Below, piece by piece: positions 33,984 to 46,500 of a DNA stretch of 64,000 nucleotides (position 1 is the stretch's first letter; each line of letters begins with the position of its first letter). Origin of the DNA: Septoria linicola (lineage: Eukaryota; Ascomycota; Dothideomycetes; Mycosphaerellales; Mycosphaerellaceae); contig CP099427.1 in NCBI GenBank assembly GCA_024114885.1, positions 2,034,001-2,098,000 of the forward strand, in the 5' to 3' direction. A program made the position numbers and the translations under genes. The notes beneath the pieces are model-generated. The model worked only from the letters and a program-made list of their open reading frames with translations. It was not told the DNA's origin and did not search any database.

Positions 33984-35286
33984 GATTACGTGGAGGTGGG
34001 CGTCTTGGTCAAAGAGTGACTATAGAGAGTGTATGTTCAGGATATCGGACGATCAACGCGTTGATGAGAGAAGCAAATCAACTGCAGAACGAACACCCCC
34101 AAATTATACCTTCTCAGTCAACATACCATCAACGATGCTCATCCTCGCCAAGCATCACGATGTCTTCCATCCCCCCAGCCAAGCATTCTTCCCTCTACAT
34201 CATGAGACGCCGAAACGTCATACCAGCCGTACAGTCCTTTGACCTCATATCCCATCAGCTGTCACTTTCACCAGCACGCTGGCTGGCATTGGTCAGTGAG
34301 TAGGCAACACGAGGTGCAGTCACTATTACGGAGGATGCCTTCCTATTGAGAGAGCGGATCGGGCGTGGTTGGTATTGCGGAGTGTGGGTTTATGCTGCCG
34401 CCTTGCGTCGGGAAGAGGTCTGTGGTATGTTGACATCGGCATGCCGATGGGTTTGTGGGGAATCATCCGCAGGACAAGGCACGGCGAACGCCGAATGTGC
34501 AATGTTTGGTGGTAGATGATGTGCTTGGGAAGAACGTTGCTGGAAAGTTCGCGGGAGAGCTGGTGGTGGGCCTTGCAAATGGCGGCATGTTTGGCATTCT
34601 GGCGAGAGACTGCTGGTAAAGCCAGTAGAGATGCACGACTTCGTTCTTTCCGGCTTCGCTTCTGTCATTCTTCTACATGTTTGCTAGGCTCAGAAAACAT
34701 GTCTATGCAGAGCCGTCGCCTAAAGCGCATGATTCGTCAGTCCTGCTTATGCTCATGCTCACGCTCTTGACAAGTTGCTCTGAGGTAGCGAGTCGGTCTC
34801 TTGCGCTTCCCTGAGACCAATATCTGCCCAACGAAAAAATCGGGCTGTTGGAATGGTGTCGTGATCGGAGGATTGTCTGCCCGATATGTGTCTCACGTTA
34901 GAATTCGTCCATGATATAAATCGCTCTATTCCAGCGCTTCTGGTCAGACGTTCATATAAGCACTCTTTCGCTCTGTGTGTCTAGCTCGGATCGGGTCTGA
35001 CCAAAAGTTACTTCCACAACATCGATTATGTGCCAAGCAAACTGCTTCATCGAAGCTCCATCTCATCGCCCCGAACAAACTCCAGGACCTGCAATAACAT
35101 CATTCGGCACAGTCTAGACACAAATCGTCAAATCTATGCATCATCAACAGCAGGGCAGGAGAGCAGTCGCATACCTCCTTCTCGTAAGAAGACTCCCATT
35201 TTCACATGCAAAAGTGTAGCCTCAGGCACCACATCTCCAACTTTCTCACCTCGACAAGTCCATATCCTCCATCCTCCATGCACAAC
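33984..35286. other. Intergenic between divergent genes
   Basis: Shared promoter side of the repetitive protein gene (minus) and the SLX9-like gene (plus). Possible 5' exon of the former within the first 300 nt. No other gene supported. Confidence 0.4.
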
Positions 35287-36066
35287 ATGGCCAAACGCCC
35301 CACCGCCCGCGCCCGCGCCTCCCGCGCCTCCCACGACGTCCGCGGCAAATACGCCCCTCCCAAATCCTCCTCCTCCTCCTCAGCCCTCTCCAACCTCAAA
35401 TCCGACTACCTCGACTCCACATCCTCTTCTTCCGCCTTCGACCTCAAAGTCACCAAAAAAGACAAACGCCACATCCGCCATGGCCACCTCCTCGCCAAAG
35501 TCCGCGAGGGCGGAATCTCCAAAGCCGATCGTCTGAGCGGAGGAAAGCCGAAAACCCGCCGTCCGAACAAAAAGCTCAAAACAGACCTGGGCGACATGGC
35601 AGATGTATTAGATGATGTGGACATCGACATGAACAGCGATAATAGCGCTACAGGTGGGGGCGAGAGGAGTGGCGTGTACGCCGAAGATGAATGGGAAGGC
35701 GTGTCTGAGACTTCTGAGCAGGAACGGGAAGAAGGAAGTGAAAGGTTGGGGAAAGTGCGACGGAGGAGGAGGAGGAGAGTTGGAGCAGGAGCAGGAGCGG
35801 ATGGGAAGATGGTGATGAAGAGTTTGAGGCATCGGCCGGGGAGTATGAAGAGGAAGAAGGTGTTGGAGGAGAGGGAGAGGGAGAGGTTTGGGAGGAATTT
35901 GGCCGAGTTGGCGAAGGCCGAGGGTGGTGGAAGTGGGAGTGCAGTGGCGGCGATGGGTGAGGGGGGCGGCGGAGGAGGCGATGAGCATATCCAGCAGAGG
36001 TGGAAGGCGCTGAGGGCATTCATTGGGGACACGATGCAGAAGGATAAGGCGTTTGAGACGGTTTGA
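35287..36066 (+). CDS. SLX9: SLX9-like ribosome biogenesis protein
   Basis: Single exon, 259 residues from ATG 35287 (262 from ATG 35278; the second has the better context, CAACATGG). SLX9 is a nucleolar factor needed for 18S rRNA maturation and 40S export in yeast. Family features seen are the KKDKRHIRHGHLLAKV block near residue 60, a basic NKKLKTDLGDMADVLDD block, and the C-terminal MKSLRHRPGSMKRKKVLEE, RFGRNLAELAK and QQRWKALRAFIGDTM blocks. Between them lies an acidic linker, an RRRRRRR run and a Gly-rich spacer. The third-codon-position GC of the 5' half is very high (CCC, GCC, TCC runs). The assignment rests on remembered family motifs. Confidence 0.7.
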   Translation: MAKRPTARARASRASHDVRGKYAPPKSSSSSSALSNLKSDYLDSTSSSSAFDLKVTKKDKRHIRHGHLLAKVREGGISKADRLSGGKPKTRRPNKKLKTDLGDMADVLDDVDIDMNSDNSATGGGERSGVYAEDEWEGVSETSEQEREEGSERLGKVRRRRRRRVGAGAGADGKMVMKSLRHRPGSMKRKKVLEERERERFGRNLAELAKAEGGGSGSAVAAMGEGGGGGGDEHIQQRWKALRAFIGDTMQKDKAFETV

Positions 36067-37034
36067 GGTGAACTCCAAAGAAATGCCGAGCGCTGAAGCG
36101 CGTCCTACTGTACGGATGTGAGGATCTGAGAATTCTCATCTGCTCAATAAATGCAGATCTTGAGCTTCAATTGCTCAATCACACCTGCTTTCTCTGGCCT
36201 TCCTCTTGTTCCTGCCAAACACAGCCGTACCGATGTCAATGTTTGCCAAAAGACCATGTCTTCCAACATTTTCGGCCTTCTGGACACCGCACGAGGTCCC
36301 TGGAGGATGCCATCACAAGTATCCGCCATCTCTGCTCACTCGTGGCTGCCCAGATACTGCATGAGCTGCTTCCGAAGCCAATAATGATAGACAGCACCTC
36401 TGCTCATCCTCCCGTCAAAACGGCAGTACCTTCTCCTCAAATACATTCATACCAGCCTACTTGCCAGATCGTATACCGTCTCCTTCCTCTCGGCCCGGAC
36501 TGTCGAGAATTAGCGAATGCGAATCCACGATCACAGATTACGTCGGCTTCAACAACAAAACGGCGCAGATTGCGATGCTCTCAATGCACAACCTGGCAGG
36601 AAACCACTCGCATGAGCAAGGCATGACACGATTGCATGCTGACCAAGACTCATTTCCCTCCAGAAGTCTAATCTTTAATGTGCCTGCGCTTCAGCCACGA
36701 CCGCACCGTTCACCACAGCTCCCAAGTCGGCATGAAGCAGGAGCGCAAGGTGCCACCACAAAGCGCACCTTCGAAGAACAAAGACCAGGTGCTATTTCTG
36801 CTGCAGCGACAATGCTACTGGCTGATCTTCATCGCGCAGTCTTTGTCGCGTCTCCAGCGGCTTTGTCGCTGAACGATCCATTGTCAAGCAGCTCGATACC
36901 TTCCTCTCAAGATAGGATCATTCGTCCTTTCACAACAACTCGTCTGGCACGCAACGCAATATTTCTTTTCTCGCGATCCATCTCCTTCCTTAACGTTGCA
37001 CTACCGACAGGCTCGGTTTCCTTTCTGATCCACC
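36067..37034. other. Intergenic, no gene supported
   Basis: Downstream of SLX9 and upstream of the amidoligase gene. Overlapping frames (for example 36461..37042) have no domain. Confidence 0.45.
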
Positions 37035-38732
37035 ATGAATAGCAATATTGCCCAGGAGGCAAGCAGTGCTCCAGCGCCGGACGCTGAGGGCCAGGCGACA
37101 CAGGCCACAGTTACCAGAACTGACCCTGCACTAAAGCTCACGCTGGGCGTGGAGCTAGAGTTCATTATGCTGCAGGACACAAAGGTCACCGGCGAACATG
37201 ACGGGCACAAGGCCTACGGAGTTCTCCATGAGGTACTCTCCGCTCCGCTTCCCGTCCGTTGTGCAGTCTGCGCAGTTGATCACTATGCCGTTCTCCCGTT
37301 CAACACGCCTCCTCGAGACGTGGAAGACAGCGTTGCCGGAAATTACACTAGATGGACCATCGAAAGCGATCCCAGTCTCAAGTTCTACGGTACGCCAGCT
37401 TATCATCCCATCGAGATTACAAGTAGAGTGCTCAGCCAAAAGGCTAATCTCCAGACCTGTCGTGAAAGTGACGACCATGTACACGAGATAACATATGAAC
37501 AGGAAATTAAAGCTGTCACCGAAGCGCTGCACACAGCGTTCAATAACCCCGCTACCGCCACACGGAAAGGTTGGCGATTAATGGTCAACAGCAGCTGCGG
37601 CATGCACGTCCACGTCGGCAATAAAAGGAAGTGCTTCCCACTCGATACAGTCAAGAATGTGGTTGCGAACTACACCGCAAATGAGCAGGCAATTGATCCC
37701 ATGCACCCTACAAATCGAACAAATGGCGCTGTAGATGCTTTCCACAAAGAGCCCAGCTCGGAAGACCCATGGCGCGACGTGCGACTCTACGATCAACCTA
37801 GAGAGTTCAACAGGCCAATGTCATTTATCTTTGACAAGATACGCTGGATTTTGCGAACTGACAACATTAACACAGAGGACCACAAGAAATACCCATGGAA
37901 GTACTACAGAGAAAACCATCCCGTCTCCGCGATAATGCGAAGTCCCGAGTTTCGTTTCTGGGTAGCGCTCATCCTCAGAAGCGGGAGTCTCAAGGATCTG
38001 CAACATTTGTTTCAGTGGGAGGGCAGGAACAGTAACATTCATCTGGGCAATTTGTTCGACTACAAGAAAGGAAAGCAGAATACGCAGAAGAAGGGCACCA
38101 TTGAATTCCGTCATGCTGCAGGCACCCTTGACGCAAAAGAGATACTACCGTGGGTCGACATCTGTCTTAGAATGGTTGAGCACGCCCATACTCGGACCGG
38201 CAAGGAAACATTTGCAGAGTCTCTTGCCTCGTGGCGAGACTCTACCTATGAAACATTACACTTCTTGGAGCAGCTAGGCTACGATCGCAAGGACGAAGCA
38301 TTCAAGTACTGGAAACTTGTGACAGGTATGCGAAAACACAAACCTAACGATAGCTGGGCAGGCAGAGTTAAGAACGCTGACGACAAGCTCATCTCTGCTT
38401 GGGGCAGCCAGGACATCTTCGCTCAGGCAATGACTGATGCTGCAAAAGAGAAGTACGTCAATCGTCTGCCCAAGAACGTACGGAGTCGTGTTCGTCGTAA
38501 GTTCCTCAAAGGCTGCTATGGGCAATTCGAAGGGAAGTTCCTGGATGAGCTGTCGCACATGGCAGATCGAATGAGCGATTCTGACAGGCAGATGCTGGAC
38601 AGTGCTAATCCACCGCCGCTCGTGGTCAAGCTAGAACCCCCTCCACCTCAGAGTGACGGGGATGATGAGAACGAGGAGAATCTCAAGTCGGATGAGGATG
38701 GTGAGAAATCGTCCGATGATGTTGATGAGTAG
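37035..38732 (+). CDS. Predicted amidoligase (Amidoligase_2 family)
   Basis: Single-exon gene of 565 residues. It carries the motifs of the carboxylate-amine/ammonia ligase superfamily members grouped as Amidoligase_2, predicted to form amide or peptide bonds with ATP. The motifs are GVELEF (38-43), an acidic WTIESDPSL (107-115), IEITSRVL (126-133), NSSCGMHVHVG (185-195) and IEFRHAAGTLD (356-366), with the Glu, His and Arg residues expected to bind metal and ATP. The C-terminus is an acidic, Pro-rich tail. The true substrate is unknown in fungi; in bacteria related enzymes modify peptides or cell-wall material. No signal peptide, so cytosolic or nuclear. No partner gene is evident nearby. Confidence 0.75.
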   Translation: MNSNIAQEASSAPAPDAEGQATQATVTRTDPALKLTLGVELEFIMLQDTKVTGEHDGHKAYGVLHEVLSAPLPVRCAVCAVDHYAVLPFNTPPRDVEDSVAGNYTRWTIESDPSLKFYGTPAYHPIEITSRVLSQKANLQTCRESDDHVHEITYEQEIKAVTEALHTAFNNPATATRKGWRLMVNSSCGMHVHVGNKRKCFPLDTVKNVVANYTANEQAIDPMHPTNRTNGAVDAFHKEPSSEDPWRDVRLYDQPREFNRPMSFIFDKIRWILRTDNINTEDHKKYPWKYYRENHPVSAIMRSPEFRFWVALILRSGSLKDLQHLFQWEGRNSNIHLGNLFDYKKGKQNTQKKGTIEFRHAAGTLDAKEILPWVDICLRMVEHAHTRTGKETFAESLASWRDSTYETLHFLEQLGYDRKDEAFKYWKLVTGMRKHKPNDSWAGRVKNADDKLISAWGSQDIFAQAMTDAAKEKYVNRLPKNVRSRVRRKFLKGCYGQFEGKFLDELSHMADRMSDSDRQMLDSANPPPLVVKLEPPPPQSDGDDENEENLKSDEDGEKSSDDVDE

Positions 38733-39487
38733 ACCACCAGGACGAGGAGATCTCGCCGGCGAGATCGTTCAATGTAGGTGATTGATTCTGATACTCAACA
38801 ATGAAGTGTAACTCTGCAACGACCGGCTATCTCCATGATTGCTCTGATTGACATTTCGACGACTTCCAAACTGACGGGGGGCGTGACGGCGTGGTGAAGC
38901 GCGGCGGACAGAGCGAGGCAAGGACGTGCATATTCGCTTACGTACAGCTGCTGAGATCCAAATCAACTTCTTCTTCTTCTTCTCTCTCTTCCTTCTTTCT
39001 CCACCAATGCAACACCGACGACCTCATCAGATACAATATTCAAACTCATCACATGGATCAAAAAGGTTAGTAACATCTCCACTAATCACGCCTGCATCAA
39101 TCCACATCGTCCGCGCTCTCGATGGCGCGGTCGTCGCTGTTTCGCAGAGACGACTCGCCAAAAAGACTCTAAGAGACACCTCACTCTAATATTTCGACCG
39201 GCAGCGACCTTTGAAGTGACATTCCATCACTCCAATTCAATGTCACAACCGCTCTGCCATCACTCGCTCCGCCATCATTACCTATCTCCACCTTCCACGC
39301 CCCAGCTCCGACCCTGTTTTCCAGAAACACTCACTCACTCCATCCTCCACAGAGCGCCGTCGATGTTGATATAAGGTACATCACACCAAACAAAAACTTC
39401 CCACCCGAAGCCAAAAGTCTGACCCAAACGACCAGAGACTCAGGTCTCAGTCGGTTCATCCTCTAACATTCGAGTCTTGGGGCTGGA
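38733..39487. other. Intergenic with pyrimidine-rich tract
   Basis: Contains a TTC/CT-rich tract at about 38969..39000 of the kind seen in fungal promoters. It could be the old promoter of the Mei2-like relic. No gene supported. Confidence 0.4.
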
Positions 39488-40082
39488 ATGTGGAGTGTTC
39501 CAGCTACGACCGCGGCACCCAGCACCAACTCGAAGAGGAGCATTCTTCCCACCCACCGGGGCTATGCCATGCCGTACTATCCACCGCCAACACAGTATTA
39601 CGGCTTCCCGACCTGCAGGAACACGATGTCCGCACGACCATCATGCTGCGCAACGTCCCCAACCAGGGGAACTACCATGATCTGGAGGCACGCCTCGACC
39701 AGATTTGCGCAGGCAAGTACGACTTTACGTATTTACGCATCGACTTCGAGAAGGCAACCAACGTCGGCTATGGGTCCATCAACCTCACGCACCAGACCAC
39801 GTCTGGCCAGTCGTCAGCACTGTGGGCGGCGTGGCAAGCCACCTGTCATCGCTCCCTAGTTCAACACCAATCGTCCACCGCCGCAGCCAATGCCACCAAT
39901 GCAGATGCCGATGCCGATGTTGCTCTACAACGCAGCCCACCCTCTCTCCCAAGATGCTCGCTTCTTCCCAGAGCAGAATCCAATGGCAGGTCACGACCCT
40001 TCATAGGCACAGAGAAGCCATTCCCGCAGCCAAACAACCATACGAGGTTAGTCTTCCCTGCGCCCGCCATGACACAAAATTG
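39488..40082 (+). pseudogene. Rearranged Mei2-type RRM relic
   Basis: The frame at 39490+3n reads DVRTTIMLRNVPNQGNYHDL, then GKYDFTYLRIDFEKATNVGYG, the start of the C-terminal RRM of Mei2-like meiosis regulators, which bind RNA. Just before it, the linker (MPYYPPPTQYYGFP) is in another frame, so a frameshift sits near 39605. After NVGYG the rest of the RRM is missing: the sequence jumps to material including LYNAAHPLSQDARFFPE in one frame and GTEKPFPQPNNHT in another. The latter resembles the segment after the RRM in intact fungal Mei2. Only a fragment of the usual three-RRM protein remains, so it is a relic. Confidence 0.65.
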
Positions 40083-42408
40083 ATAAGTATTTGCTAACAT
40101 CCGAAATATAGGTAGCGTGGTCCAAGGACGCCAGCAATCAAATCTTCTGGTCTGAGCGAGAGAGAAGATCAACTCGTGGAGATTATCAAAGTCGTCTTGC
40201 TGTCTGCTTCTTATCACGGGAGGAGTGAGACGCACAGGACACCGTAACATGTTCAAGATCCAGATGCAGAGTGAGAAGCGTCGTGCTGCGCACAAGGAGA
40301 GAGTGGGCCAGGCGGAAAGCGAGCTTGCTTCGCCAGGTGAGGGACCAAGCAGGATGCTGATGGAGCTCACACCATCTAAGATATGATCAACCCGTGGAGA
40401 TTATCAACGCGGGCGTGGTGTGAGGAGCAAAGAGTGGTCGGCGCCTGACCCTGCGAGAGACATTGAGAGTGCGCTTTGCTCTCAGAAAATGTTGGCAAGT
40501 GATTGTGTACAGTCACCATCACCGAATCAAATTTATTTCTTTTCTTGAACCTTGTGTCTGTGTGTTTGTCCCGTCTTGTTTCACCGATGATCATGCTATT
40601 CCTATGTTTCTACTTTCCCATCTTCTCGTCTTGCCAACACAATTGCCCCACGCACTCTGCGGTCTCCTTGTCCAACCCGATTGTCGAGCATTGTGCGATT
40701 CTACCCAACTGCAGAGCGAAGCGGACAGCTCACAATTACAAGTAAGCCTACCGTCGACAGAACGAACCGAGCACTCAATCACGACGTCGAAGATGTCAAG
40801 TCAGCTTGAGTAGGAAAGCCAGAAACGTCAGCAGGGAATGGATAAGAGTGTAATTGCTTGAGCAGCGACCGGATCGCAGGAAGAAGCGCAACTGGATCGA
40901 AGATCGACAAGCTAAAGCCGTGGATAGGGCGCGGCGATGAGGGGGGAAGTCGACGACGAAATGAAGCAAGCAAGCGTCAATGCAAAAGACGATATGAGCA
41001 ACGACGACGACGATGATGATGATGATGATGATTAGTAACGAGCCTGGAGAAACGATGAAAAAGGCGAGAAGAAAAGTATCAATGAACAAAAATCATTGCC
41101 ACCAGTATAGAGCCATCATCCACCCACGGCAGCGACCTCAAAAAAAAAACCTCAAAGCAGTATCAACATCTTTCGCCTCGTCCACCACCTTCCATCCATG
41201 TCCGATCTCATCTCCCCTTAACCCCTCTCGCGTAGTTTCTGACTGGCAGTCTCCATCCTTCACCCCCCCTCCAACCATCATCGACGCAGATCTTATCTAC
41301 ACCTCGCTGCGGAAGTCGCTGTCGTCTGATCTTCTCCGTGGAGTCGGCATGACGTCGTTTGGATTCTCTGGCTTGAAGGAGAGGGACACGTGCAGACCAG
41401 ACTCTTGCACGCTCGAAACACGTTGTCGCTTATCAGGTGGTGCCATCACAGGCGCGAGTCTCTGCCCTTTGTACATACCGTCGTTTCGCTGCTACGACTA
41501 CCGATTGAAATGGCTCAGTGAGGTCTTCGGACTGGTCCAGGGAGGCTCGTGGTCGCGGTGTGAGCAACATGGCCAAGTCCGCAGGCTCTGATGGGAGAAA
41601 AGGAAAAGTCAGTGATGTTCAACGTTTGGTGAGTGAATTTGAGCAAATTCACCATTGTCTCGGCGTTTGCGCGCCCCAAGTCTCGTCTTGTCTTGTCTGA
41701 CGTGCTGACGCAGCCGGTGACGCCGGCGGCGAGGCCCAGTGCACCAATGTTGCGTCTTGAGCGACGCAGCGGAGTGTCTGTGGCTCCTCATATGCGCCAT
41801 GCGTTGGCGACGAGGGAGTGCGTTGGCGAGACGCACGTCCCGCCGAGTGTGGCAAAAGCGAGTCCTCTGCTCTCTCAGCTCGATGTCGCGGCCGTCGTGC
41901 TGGCTGAGCGTGACGTGGGGTATGTCACGCTCGTCACCCGTAGGTGACGCTCTACAGCCAGCGACGGGTAGCCACGATCGACACTGGAGTCAATGTCAGT
42001 GATGTGCTTGTGTGAGAAGAGGCTGATGAGGCGGAGTTGAGTGACTGACTCCGAAAGAACGAGCGGCCGGAGACTTTGAGGCACACGGATTGACCGCGGC
42101 GCCCAATACCAAGCCAGGCTGGAGTGGTAAGGGAGAGTTGGAGTTGTTGGTGGTGGTGAAGATGCGATGAAGAAGGAAGAAGATGTTTCGAGCAAGTTGA
42201 AAGCTCATTTAAATGTGCCTGTGCCAAGCCATGCAGGCGAGAGAGAAGCGATTGAGTCCGAGCTCGAGCCTCACTTTTGTGCACTCCATCACGCTCAACT
42301 TGGAAGCAGGAACGGTGCCGTCGTCCCATCTTGTGACTTGGATGTATTGAAGTTGACCTCTTTCATTGCGTCTCTGTCAATGCATTTATACACAAAAGAC
42401 GCCTTCAA
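40083..42408. other. Intergenic with short repeats
   Basis: A 23-nt direct repeat (GATCAAC[T/C]CGTGGAGATTATCAA) sits at 40167..40189 and 40385..40407. A GAC/GAT trinucleotide tract lies at 41001..41033. A small frame 40249..40386 (MFKIQMQSEKRRAAHKERVG) has no known match. No gene supported. Confidence 0.4.
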
Positions 42409-43592
42409 TCATAGCCACTCCGGCATCCTCTTCACAATTCCATCCAAGAGTCCTCCAATCGGACCAAGAGCTGGCTTGATATCTGGTATGGGCGGATTTG
42501 CCTCGCCTGGTTGTGGTCTCCCATCGCTTCCGCTATACGGCCCCACTGCTGCGCCGTTGTAGGGGCTTGTCAAAGGCCCGCCACACGTGAAAGCACTGCC
42601 TTCCGGCACTCCGAAAAGCTGGTAGTCATCGAAGTAGTCTATGCTGTATTGGATTGGAATGCACTTTCCACCGCCAGACGGGCCAACATGAGGACAATGG
42701 ATCTCCGGTCTGACTTGTGTCAGGATCAGATGAATGATTCTGCATGCCACTGTATCGCCCCAAGCTTCATCGAATGAGCCAAACGGCTTCGTGTCGAGCG
42801 CGAGTGTACAGCTCAAGATGTCGGAGTACTGCTGATTCGCGCCAGTGCACCGTTGAACAATCAAAGGACAGAGAAAGAGGGGAACAAACTTCTGATACAC
42901 ATAAGCACCAAAGTCGAAGCCAGTTCCAGCTTCTACCCAGGCTTCCAGGTTGGGTATCCAGGCATGGTATCTCTCGACTTGTCCATATGCGTCGAACTGC
43001 CAAAAGGCGACCTGCGCATATGATCAGTGTCCACAGATAGCAGCATGCTTTAAACATATCCCACCTGCGTCAGAGTAGATACTGGTACGCTTGGATCCAC
43101 TATTCCAGTATCAGGATCGACTTTGCCTGTGCGCAAGTAGACCACGCTTGCTGCAACCTCCGGACATCCCGAAGTGAACTCCACGACATCTGCTTGATAT
43201 ATGGCCACGCCTTGGAATTCTGGATCCGATGGCACAGGCGCCAGAGCAAAGAAGTATTCGATCGAATCATTGAAGCCCATGAACTCTCCCACTGGCGAGA
43301 CGCGGCCAACAGCGTAGGGGCTGAACAAGCCAGGCGGAACTTCTGATGCGCCGACTTTGACTATTGGGACGTTATTGGGATACACTGTCAGGTCGTATAT
43401 GGTGCGGATCGTGTTCAGATTCCGCTGCGCAAAGCCTGGCAGTTGTCGCTTGTCGAGGTGGTTGGCTGAGTCTGTTTGTGGTGTTTCATGGCCATGGTGA
43501 TGCTTATGCTCTGCAGTGATGAGTTGTGCAGCATTGAAGAAGAGTAGCAGTGTCAGAAGGTGCCATGACACGGGTCCTGCTCTCGGAGACAT
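42409..43592 (-). CDS. Secreted protein of unknown family
   Basis: Two exons (43592..43065 and 43011..42409) join in phase across a 53-nt intron (GTGGGA donor, GCGCAG acceptor) to 376 residues. ATG 43592 is chosen because it opens a signal peptide (WHLLTLLLFFNAAQLITA); the frame is open upstream to 43763, but that part looks like leader. The N-terminus of the mature part is His-rich (EHKHHHGHE) followed by a Lys-Arg that may be a Kex2 site. Later blocks are IYQADVVEFTSGCPEVAASV, FWQFDAYGQVERYHAWIP, and a Cys-rich C-terminal half (about seven Cys). The regular, non-repetitive sequence and intact frame suggest a real, conserved extracellular protein. I cannot assign a function. Confidence 0.65.
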
Positions 43593-46500
43593 GTCGCTGC
43601 TCGATGGTCGGCCTGTCGACGAGTTGCTTGCACTATCTTCGTGGAATACTGCTCCAGCCGAGTGCTGTGATGTGCTGCCTGCTGTGGAAAGACAGTGGAC
43701 ACGGGAAGGAGGAAGAGGTGAAGTATGGAGATTGCGTTTTAGATCCTGGTTAGCCGAAATCAAGCATGGTTGCTGTCAAGGATACACTGATTGATTGAGT
43801 TTGGCAGTGAGTTTGGCCCGCGTCCGCTCCGGCTCAGCTGGCCAATAATGGAGGCATGCTATCAGGCAGAGGTAGCCCTGCAGGGAAGTTGCTGTACGAG
43901 ACTGCGCCATCGTTGAAGCATCGCACTGCGGCATAGGGGCATGGCTGCAGAGCTCAAAGCAGTCGCGAGATGTCAAGTGTACTGCTGCAAGTAAGGGCTC
44001 CCTGGTCATATCGTAGAGAGTCACGCCATATGGTAACGTCGTTGCTCGTAGAGAAAGATCGATAGACAGTACGCATCCAGAGGACCGTCATGCTGTCAGT
44101 ATTGCGTTGGCAGCACAGCAATGGTGGTAGTCGCGTTCTGGCTGTCGCTGCCTAGACGCGTCTTGGCTCCAGCTATCATCTCTTCTGTTCCCCTCCTCTT
44201 CCTCTTCTTCCCACAAACATCCATCTTCATCAGACATCCTCAGCCAACATCCTCATCACCCACATACATCAACAAGCATCTTCCGGACATGTCAGGCTAC
44301 GAATTCTGCTTTCGGCAAAAGCACCTGAACTCATTTTCGAGGGCGTCGCTGGTTCCACACCCAAGGTCAGTCTTGCTTGCTTCTCGCTGCCGCTGTTCAC
44401 ACAGCACTTACTCAACCCCAGGCAGGACCAGCGGCGCCCTCAGCGGCACGCTCGCTGCCCCTTCGGGGGCTCATGCCGAGCAAAAGGCGAGAACTCATCT
44501 TCGGTGCTATTGTGTGCCGGCGGCCCTGCTTTGGAGGTTTGTCTCTGTGTCACAGCCACTTCAACCTGGATGCCGACCATCGACAAACAAGACTGGCGAC
44601 GGCTGTGAACTTTGGCTGGAGGAGGACGTTGGGGCTGCAACTGACTTCGTCCGTCTTTGGTATATTGACGGGTATGCATGGCCCTCCCACTTCCTCATTG
44701 ATGCCGTTGCTGACTTCGAGACAGAGATTGTGCCCGTGGGCGTCACTGCCTCCAACCCAACCGCGGCCGAGCGGCCGCCGACACGCCTAGCCAGTGTGAA
44801 GACGACCGCCACACCAACTGGATTGCCGAAGAGTCCAACTTCGCATCACCGGCCTCAAACCGTCGCAGGTCCGCCATACCTGCTGAACCACGCCCTATGG
44901 ATGCCAAGCCGCAAGATACTCGCATTGAGGACCTCATGCCAGCCATGACCTTGGAGGAGATGCTGTGCTGATCGTTCATGACTTCTGGATGACCTTGAAG
45001 ACATGACTGAAGACCCACGGGTCAACACCTACGCGGCCGACGCCGCGATTCGGCCTGCTTTTAGCACATCTAGCGACATGAGCACCCCGTGGTACAAGCC
45101 ATTTCTCCAAATGCTGTGGTGGTCGTGCATGACTTCTGGATGAGTCAAATAGCCATCAATCATGTTTTGCTTGTCGTTGCAGAGTTCCTTTCCATTGGTT
45201 CCTCTCATTCCCGTCCATTGCAGCTGACTTCCTTGCTCGCCGCCGCTCGTCTCCAGTTTCAGGTGCCGTACTTGTCGTTCTGCTGTTCGTGATGCCAAGA
45301 CCAAAAACAGTCCCTTCACATCAACACTCGGTTCTGCCTCGACACAACGCCAACACATCACCGCCACCACTTGTCGACCGTTTCCAATTGCGCCACGTTC
45401 ATTGCTGCATCGATTCAGAAGCAGATCAATGTTCACACCGACTCGAGCCCACACATCAACGATCCTTTGTTCACCACCTCGATCCAACACCCACATCCGT
45501 CGCCTCGAACGAACAAAGCGCCTTCCTCCTCACCACTCGATCGAACAATGCCGCAAATCATCGTCGCCTGCCAATGCCCGCGCGAGCTCCACAGCCCCGG
45601 CGAATTGGAGTATTGCAAGAGCTCGGGTGCTGTTTTGAGGTACGAGAGCAGGCTCTCAGCGCTCCGGCGCTTGATCAAAAGATGGTTCCGACAGGAGGAA
45701 CAGTATCGCCAGTGGATCAAGGATATGCAGACACCATACTCGCTCGACGGGAGGAGGTTTGATTAGAAGTTTCGCTCATCACCTCTCCCTCAGCACCAAC
45801 CACAACGTTTTGATGGGGGAAAAGGGCTGCGCCGCGATGTGGTAGCGCTGGATGATGAGGAGTCATCGCAATAAATGGGATGGAGTGCGAGAGGGGGGCC
45901 AGGAGGGCCATTTCGAGTCACCACCGCTCGACCTCACCACCTCCGACCGCTTGTCCGGAACGACGACTTCCGCGACCATGAGGGCGGCTGCTATGTCTCG
46001 CAGCACTCGATCGTTTTCCAGAGAAGGTAATCGATTCCAATTGCCCCCATAAACGCTCACATCCACAGCACCTCGACCGGCGCTGACGAGAAGACTTTGG
46101 TGCGAGATTTTCTTCGCTGTCACGTGATCTCCCCGCGACAACGGCTCTCCAGAGGACTGCTACTGACCACGGCATTGCGCGCAGAGACAGTTTGCCTAAA
46201 GAGCCACTCAAAGCGTAGAGAAGAGCCAAAAAGCATATCCTCCAAAGGTAAACCAAATCTCGAGCTCAACTTCCACACAGCCAGCATGATGAGATCCTCT
46301 CCCGGACATGAGATGCGATACATGGCATTGCCCGTTGCGAAGCTGCCTCGACCGAGTTTAAGGCCAGATAGCTGCTACAACATCCGGCACCAAGATGACT
46401 GCCAACTCTTGCGATTTACTATGCAAGCAAAAAGTCCTCCTGCGCAATGGGAAGTGACTGACAGGCAGCTTCGAAGGGCTGTCCGCAAAAGACATCTGTC

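Noticed and set aside
44290..44620. A two-exon small gene starting MSGYEFCFRQKHLNS with an intron GTCAGT...CCCCAG
   Set aside because: The splice sites are acceptable, but the resulting 90-residue protein has no support and the surrounding region has many equal alternatives.
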